From Nitrospirota bacterium (GTDB lineage: Bacteria > Nitrospirota > Thermodesulfovibrionia > UBA6902): a stretch of DNA of 40,333 nucleotides. The notes beneath the pieces are model-generated. The model ran no database searches and was not told the origin of the DNA. It saw nothing but the letters and a program-made list of their open reading frames with translations. Positions within the stretch are counted from its first letter, which is position 1, and each line of letters opens with the position of its first letter. Below, in pieces: positions 35,850 to 40,333 of the stretch. The stretch spans positions 1-40,333 of the forward strand of contig PIVU01000013.1 of NCBI GenBank assembly GCA_003354025.1, read 5' to 3'. Position numbers and translations under genes: made by a program.

Positions 35850-36045
35850 AATCAATCCTTTTCTCTCCGAAACTAACAGTTATTATACCAAACCGTATTA
35901 TTGCGCATGTTTGCAAGTATTGTGCCATAGAACAACTATTTGAATTTAAATAAATTCGATTTCAGCTTCACTGGAAAGTGCACACTTATCTGACACGCAT
36001 ATGTGCCAGAACTGGCAAGTATAGTTAATATTTAATGTATAAACA

Positions 36046-36651
36046 TCAAGGAGAGGTGCTGGTCGGATGATTTGTGACAGGTACAGGATTATTAGGGGGT
36101 GCAGGATTATTACGGACTGTTTTCTTTATTGTACTGGATTTATGAATGACTTTTGAAATGGACTTACGCTTAGATTTAGACAGGGGAGTACCCTTAATAG
36201 TTATCATAAGGGGCGAATCAGGATCAGTTTTTAAATTTGTTGCCTCTTTGTCCGGAATGTCAGTATTCTCAACAGGTTCATTATAATCAATCTCTTCTTC
36301 TGCCTGAGTTATTCCTGAAGGCTCCTTTTCAGTTTTCGACTCCGTCAGGGATTCCACTGCTGCCCTCACCTCTTCCATGCTTTTCTGCGGAGGCTGTTCA
36401 ACCTTTTTCTTTTCAGAGACATCAGGCATGACCTGATCATTTTTTTCTTTGTAAGAAGTTTCAGACCTTATCCTGCCTGCAGAAACAGCCGGGGCAGACT
36501 CATCCCTTTTGTCCCCTAGCTGCTGTGCCTCCTTAATCATCTGCTTTGCATCATGCCTGCTGTCCATTTCCTGCATCCACATAAGGTGCCATACTAACAC
36601 ACCGGCAGTAACAACGACTGCAGCAGCTATGATAATTTTAAATAATTTCAC
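36046..36651 (-). CDS. Hypothetical membrane-anchored protein with acidic linker and basic, Pro-rich tail
   Basis: 201 residues with a GTG start at 36651. One N-terminal membrane segment (IIIAAAVVVTAGVLVW) is followed by a low-complexity region rich in Glu, Lys and Ser, then a tail with KSKRKSISKV and repeated Asn-Pro and Pro pairs. No catalytic motif is seen. The layout, a single anchor and a long flexible periplasmic part, is common in scaffold or cell-wall-contact proteins. It lies 72 bases after the aldolase-like gene and could be its co-transcribed neighbour. Confidence 0.6.
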   Translation of the reverse strand: MKLFKIIIAAAVVVTAGVLVWHLMWMQEMDSRHDAKQMIKEAQQLGDKRDESAPAVSAGRIRSETSYKEKNDQVMPDVSEKKKVEQPPQKSMEEVRAAVESLTESKTEKEPSGITQAEEEIDYNEPVENTDIPDKEATNLKTDPDSPLMITIKGTPLSKSKRKSISKVIHKSSTIKKTVRNNPAPPNNPVPVTNHPTSTSP

Positions 36652-36723
36652 AATATCCGTTCCCTGCCCTCTTTACATTCAATCACTGTAAAACACGAGT
36701 CCCTCAATACATATATACTGGAC

Positions 36724-37668
36724 CTAAGTCAGTATACTGGTAGTCTGATCATAGAACTGGGTCACCTTATTTTTATCATCGGACTCCATGTGCGCCATGG
36801 CAGTACGCGGGTGCTGGTTCAATGTGCCCGTGATCATGTACGGAATGTAATATCCCCAGTCGATTTTTTCTGTCCAGGGTAGAATCTCCTCCTCTATTGC
36901 TTCAATAAGGGGGCGGACCTTGAACTTCGGATTTTTCAGGAACGAGATAAGAAGCTCCAGCGGAGTATTCCCTGCTCCCCTTCCAATACCATACAAACTG
37001 GCATCCAGATAATTGATACCGGAAATAATTGCAGATATTGTATTGGCAAATGCCAGCTGCTGATTGTTGTGGCAATGTATTCCAATAGTTTTGCCGGGAA
37101 GACGATCCATGTATTTTTTTGCGAGCAGTTCAATGTCCTCTGAATAAAAAGAACCAAAACTGTCTACAACATAAATAATAGGCACCCTGCATTTGGATAG
37201 ATCATCAAGGGCCTCATCCAGTTCCCTCAGTCCAACGGTTGATACTGCCATGAGGTTGATGGTGGTCTCATATCCCTTATCCATGCAATGATGTGCCAGA
37301 TCGATCGCCTTGTCCACCTGATGTGCATAGCAGGCAACGCGGATCATGTCCAGAGAACTATTTTCCTTCAAAGGGATGTCTTCATAATCAATACGGCCTA
37401 TGTCAGCCATTGCAGAAAGTTTAATCTTCTTTTCACCGTCGCCGATAATTCTTTTTATGTCCGCTTCAGCACAAAATTTCCAGGGACCTACTTCATCCCG
37501 TGAAAAGGCCGACTCCGAACTTAGATATCCAATCTCCATATAATCCACACCAGCTTCTGTCAGCGCATTGTATACCTTAGTCACAAATGCATCGTCAAAC
37601 TGCCACTTATTCATTAATCCTCCGTCACGCACGGAGCAGTCTATAACTTTAATTTCCGGTCTATACAT
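36724..37668 (-). CDS. DRE-TIM metallolyase-type aldolase
   Basis: 314 residues. The opening DCSVRDGG is the DRE-type metal/substrate motif, and GIHCHNNQQLAFANT holds the HxH metal pair. Also seen: EIGYLSS, VVDSFGSFYSEDI and YGIGRGAGNTPLELL. This is the fold of 4-hydroxy-2-oxovalerate aldolase, HMG-CoA lyase and isopropylmalate synthase; the length and missing C-terminal domains fit an aldolase/lyase. The substrate cannot be read. AAGGAG lies before the ATG. It is 54 bases downstream of a KDPG-aldolase-like gene. Confidence 0.85.
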   Translation of the reverse strand: MYRPEIKVIDCSVRDGGLMNKWQFDDAFVTKVYNALTEAGVDYMEIGYLSSESAFSRDEVGPWKFCAEADIKRIIGDGEKKIKLSAMADIGRIDYEDIPLKENSSLDMIRVACYAHQVDKAIDLAHHCMDKGYETTINLMAVSTVGLRELDEALDDLSKCRVPIIYVVDSFGSFYSEDIELLAKKYMDRLPGKTIGIHCHNNQQLAFANTISAIISGINYLDASLYGIGRGAGNTPLELLISFLKNPKFKVRPLIEAIEEEILPWTEKIDWGYYIPYMITGTLNQHPRTAMAHMESDDKNKVTQFYDQTTSILT

Positions 37669-37722
37669 TGTTTTCTCCTTATATTCGTATCTGGAATTTA
37701 TTATTTAAGTGGATATTATAAT

Positions 37723-38343
37723 TCATTTCTTCATTCCGGGGCAAAGGGTAATAAACTTATTAACATTTTGTGCAATTTTATCTAAATTTCTTTTGTCCAT
37801 GGCTTCCCTCCCGAATAGAGATGTGCTGGCCCCGACAGCTGCCGCACCTGCAGCAAAATACTCTCCGACATTTTCCCGGGTCACACCGCCAACCGCAGCA
37901 AGAGGTATCTGATCAAAGGGCCCCCTGAGTTCACGTATATACTGAGGGCCGAAAGCTGAACATGGAAAGACCTTTATCATATCAGCCCCTGCCGACCATG
38001 CAGTGTATACTTCGGTAGGCGTAAATGCCCCTGCAATCACAGGTATAGAATGTGAAGTAGCAAATTCTATAACTGCCCTGTCCGTATTAGGCGTAACCAG
38101 AAACATTGCGCCAGCATCCACAGCTGCTTCAGCTTCAGAAATGTTTCGAACAGTACCCATGCCCAGCAGTTTCCCCTGAGGCACAGATGACAGATTGGAT
38201 GAAACTATCTGAAGGGCATCTTTCGTATTCATGGTTACCTCAATTGCCTGCAATCCTGAAGCAAATGAAGCTTCCATGAGGCTCCCGAAAAAACCTGATT
38301 TCACTCCACGTAAAATTCCAATTACCGGCACTGCAAGATTCAT
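37723..38343 (-). CDS. eda: KDPG/KHG-type aldolase
   Basis: 206 residues from the ATG at 38343 with GGGAGG about 8 bases upstream; an open frame running further up to 38451 lacks family similarity. Class I aldolase of the 2-dehydro-3-deoxyphosphogluconate group. Seen: VPVIGILRG, AIEVTMNT, MGTVRN, FLVTPNTD, IPVIAGAFTPTE and KVFPCSAFGPQYI with the Schiff-base Lys. It is divergent from the epimerase gene at 38421 and first of a leftward run with the DRE-TIM aldolase. Confidence 0.9.
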   Translation of the reverse strand: MNLAVPVIGILRGVKSGFFGSLMEASFASGLQAIEVTMNTKDALQIVSSNLSSVPQGKLLGMGTVRNISEAEAAVDAGAMFLVTPNTDRAVIEFATSHSIPVIAGAFTPTEVYTAWSAGADMIKVFPCSAFGPQYIRELRGPFDQIPLAAVGGVTRENVGEYFAAGAAAVGASTSLFGREAMDKRNLDKIAQNVNKFITLCPGMKK

Positions 38344-38420
38344 CTGCCAACCTCCCTCTATATAGATCCGTAATTTTACCAGATAAACATGATAAAATAT
38401 TACATTATTAGGAAGAACTG

Positions 38421-39296
38421 ATGAGCAGGAAAGTAATTCATAAAATCGCAATGAGCGGAGCTTCCGGTTTTGTCGGGACTTATCTAAGCGAAGCCTTTCG
38501 TAAACATGGCTGGGATATTGTTCCTCTCGGCAGAGATGCCTTCAAGTCGGATCCTCAAGAACTTGCCGAAAAGATAGAGGGGGCGGACATTATAATAAAC
38601 CTTGCCGGTGCTCCTGTTATAAGCCGCTGGACCGAGGCATATAAGAAAACAATGTATAGCAGCAGAATCGATGTAACAAAAAAACTCATAGCAGCCTGCT
38701 CACTAAACAGGAAAAAACCGGCCCTCTTCATCTCTACTTCCGCAGTAGGGTACTATGCTTCGGAAGGCGTACATACAGAATATAATCATGTTCATGCCGA
38801 TGACTTTCTCGGGCATCTCACCAAAGACTGGGAGAGTGAGGCTTTAAAGGCGGAAGAGTCAGGCATTAGGACCATTATCTTCCGTTTCGGCATTGTGCTT
38901 GGGAAAAACGGAGGGGCGCTGAAGCAAATGATTACACCTTTTAAAATGGGAATGGGAGGAACAGTTGGTGACGGGTCCCAGGATTTCTCGTGGATACATA
39001 TTAAAGATCTGCTCAAAGCATATGAAGCAGCTATCCAGGACGATTCCTATAGCGGTATATATAACCTTACAGCTCCTAATCCTACAACCAATAAAGGGCT
39101 TACTGAGGCCATGGGTAAAGCACTAGGCAGACCTACTCTGATGAAAATCCCAAACTTTGTTTTAAAACTGCAATTTGGCGAAGGCGCAAAGGTGCTTGCA
39201 AGCGGCCAGAATGTTGTACCGGAAAGGCTCCTCAGAAAAGATTTCTCCTTTCAGTTTACCGAAATTAACGAGGCAGTTAAGGATTGCGTTTCATAG
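38421..39296 (+). CDS. TIGR01777-family NAD(P)-dependent epimerase-like protein
   Basis: 291 residues. Extended SDR fold with the nucleotide loop SGASGFVGTYLSEAF, then NLAGAPVISRWTEAYKKTMYSSRI, STSAVGYYAS and FRFGIVLGKNGGALKQM. This matches the YfcH/SulA-type family TIGR01777; the substrate is not known for most members. AGGA lies six bases before the ATG. Confidence 0.88.
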   Translation: MSRKVIHKIAMSGASGFVGTYLSEAFRKHGWDIVPLGRDAFKSDPQELAEKIEGADIIINLAGAPVISRWTEAYKKTMYSSRIDVTKKLIAACSLNRKKPALFISTSAVGYYASEGVHTEYNHVHADDFLGHLTKDWESEALKAEESGIRTIIFRFGIVLGKNGGALKQMITPFKMGMGGTVGDGSQDFSWIHIKDLLKAYEAAIQDDSYSGIYNLTAPNPTTNKGLTEAMGKALGRPTLMKIPNFVLKLQFGEGAKVLASGQNVVPERLLRKDFSFQFTEINEAVKDCVS

Positions 39297-39355
39297 CAGG
39301 TCTCTTACCATAATTCCCCTTCCAAAACTGAATCCTGGAATGTTCCGTCCGCAAT

Positions 39356-39384
39356 TTGTCCAAATGGCTGTAAAAGTTTATAAT
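39356..39384 (+). promoter_or_regulatory. Sigma-70-like promoter for accA
   Basis: TTGTCC and a perfect TATAAT (39379-39384) are separated by 17 bases, 47 bases before the accA start. The -35 matches consensus at four of six places. Confidence 0.6.
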
Positions 39385-39431
39385 AGAGACCAATATTATA
39401 TACTTTGAGTTTTTAGATTAATGGAGCATCA

Positions 39432-40333
39432 ATGCAATACTATCTCGATTTTGAAAAACCCGTAGCAGAGCTGGAAAGTAAAATAGAAGAACTTAAGCGC
39501 CTTGCCGACGGCAAGGACATGAATATTACAACAGAAATTAATAAACTTGAGAAAAAGGCCCGTGATCTAAGAGCAAACATCTTCTCAAAAATAACACCCT
39601 GGCAGAAGACACTGATCGCGCGCCATCCCCAGCGGCCATACACTCTTGATTACATTGACATGCTCATGGAGGATTTTGTTGAACTCCATGGAGACAGAAA
39701 ATTTGCCGATGATACCGCAATTGTTGCAGGCTTCGCAAAATTCCAGAACATCCCTGTAGCAGTAATAGGCCACCAGAAAGGCAGGACAACAAAGGAGAGG
39801 ATTGAAAGGAATTTCGGTCAGCCCCACCCCGAAGGATACCGCAAGGCCCTCAGGATAATGAAGCTGGCAGAGAGATACGGAATGCCTGTTATTACACTTA
39901 TTGACACACCGGGCGCTTACCCCGGAGTAGGCGCTGAAGAAAGAGGACAGTCAGAAGCCATCGCAACCAATCTCCAGGAAATGTTTATGCTCAAAACACC
40001 GATTATTTGTTTGGTAATAGGTGAAGGCGGAAGCGGCGGGGCGCTGGCATTAGCTGCCGGAGACAGGGTACTTATGATGGAGCATTCAGTTTATTCAGTC
40101 ATCTCCCCTGAAGGATGCGCTGCAATATTATGGAAGAAAAACAGTGACACCGTGGGCCCCATTGAATATGCCAAAGCATCGGAAGCTCTCAAGATGACTT
40201 CCAGTGACCTTAAAGATCTTGGAGTCATCGACGAAATAATCCCCGAACCCCTCGGCGGTGCCCATCGCCACATTCAGGAAACTGCTGATTCAATCGCAGA
40301 AACTCTTAAGCGGTATATTGATGAGTTGAGAGA
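39432..40333 (+). CDS. accA: Acetyl-CoA carboxylase carboxyltransferase subunit alpha, 3' end cut
   Basis: 300 residues are visible, close to the usual 315-325; the end lies outside. Transfers carboxyl from biotin to acetyl-CoA with AccD in the first step of fatty-acid synthesis. Seen: the N-terminal helical region ([18 protein letters not shown]), [67 protein letters not shown] and [17 protein letters not shown] lies seven bases before the ATG. An ATG at 39421 is out of frame. Confidence 0.97.
   Translation, partial: MQYYLDFEKPVAELESKIEELKRLADGKDMNITTEINKLEKKARDLRANIFSKITPWQKTLIARHPQRPYTLDYIDMLMEDFVELHGDRKFADDTAIVAGFAKFQNIPVAVIGHQKGRTTKERIERNFGQPHPEGYRKALRIMKLAERYGMPVITLIDTPGAYPGVGAEERGQSEAIATNLQEMFMLKTPIICLVIGEGGSGGALALAAGDRVLMMEHSVYSVISPEGCAAILWKKNSDTVGPIEYAKASEALKMTSSDLKDLGVIDEIIPEPLGGAHRHIQETADSIAETLKRYIDELR

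Noticed and set aside
36004-36017. TGCCAG-AA-CTGGCA inverted repeat between two leftward genes
   Set aside because: Arms of 6 bp and a 2-base gap do not form a usable hairpin, and there is no other evidence of an operator there.

Overview
The window joins two regions. Positions 1 to about 26400 carry part of a nonribosomal-peptide biosynthetic cluster. Positions 26623 to 40333 carry housekeeping genes. The housekeeping set (pth, rplY of the long Ctc type, prs, tRNA-Gln, ispE, a TPR lipoprotein, rfaE1 heptose kinase, an aspC-type aminotransferase, a DUF151 nuclease, recO, accA) indicates a Gram-negative bacterium. The order ispE - tRNA-Gln - prs - rplY - pth resembles what I know from Nitrospirota and Desulfobacterota; this placement is an inference and I cannot fix the taxon.

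Left block, minus strand, 10496 to 1: a HupE/UreJ-type membrane protein, then an NRPS module C-A-PCP-E, then a second NRPS that runs off the window. The first adenylation domain has a nine-residue pocket code DLTKIGEVG (asparagine type). It is split between core motifs A8 and A10 by about 345 residues carrying a PP-loop ATP-pyrophosphatase (SGGKDS) with a CxxC/CxxC ribbon and a later CxxC. The second adenylation domain is split at the same place by a guanidinoacetate-methyltransferase-like domain. The epimerization domain at the end of the first protein and the condensation domain at the start of the second suggest hand-over of a D-residue.

Middle block, plus strand, 10888 to 15352: a carrier protein, a prolyl-carrier dehydrogenase of the PltE/PigA type, a prolyl adenylating enzyme of the PltF/PigI type and a HemN-like radical SAM enzyme. 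The first three form the known route from L-proline to a dehydroprolyl or pyrrole-2-carboxyl starter on a carrier protein.

Right biosynthetic block, minus strand, 26386 to 15379: a beta-propeller-like protein of unknown role, a chorismatase/RidA-like protein, an FkbK-FkbJ-FkbI-FkbH cassette for a hydroxymalonyl-type extender, a C-A-PCP module with a valine-type code (DAFWLGGTF), and a PhpK-like radical SAM enzyme. No polyketide synthase, thioesterase or FkbG-type O-methyltransferase lies in the window; they would be expected beyond position 1 if the pathway is complete.

A tentative reading of the product is: pyrrolyl or dehydroprolyl starter, valine, a modified D-asparagine, then an unassigned residue that is N-methylated, followed by steps outside the window. 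The strongest candidate for something undescribed is the asparagine adenylation domain with a built-in ATP-pyrophosphatase. It may convert an amide into an amidine or thioamide while the residue is on the assembly line. A small protein made of four exact 23-residue repeats (35568-35849) is a second, unrelated curiosity.
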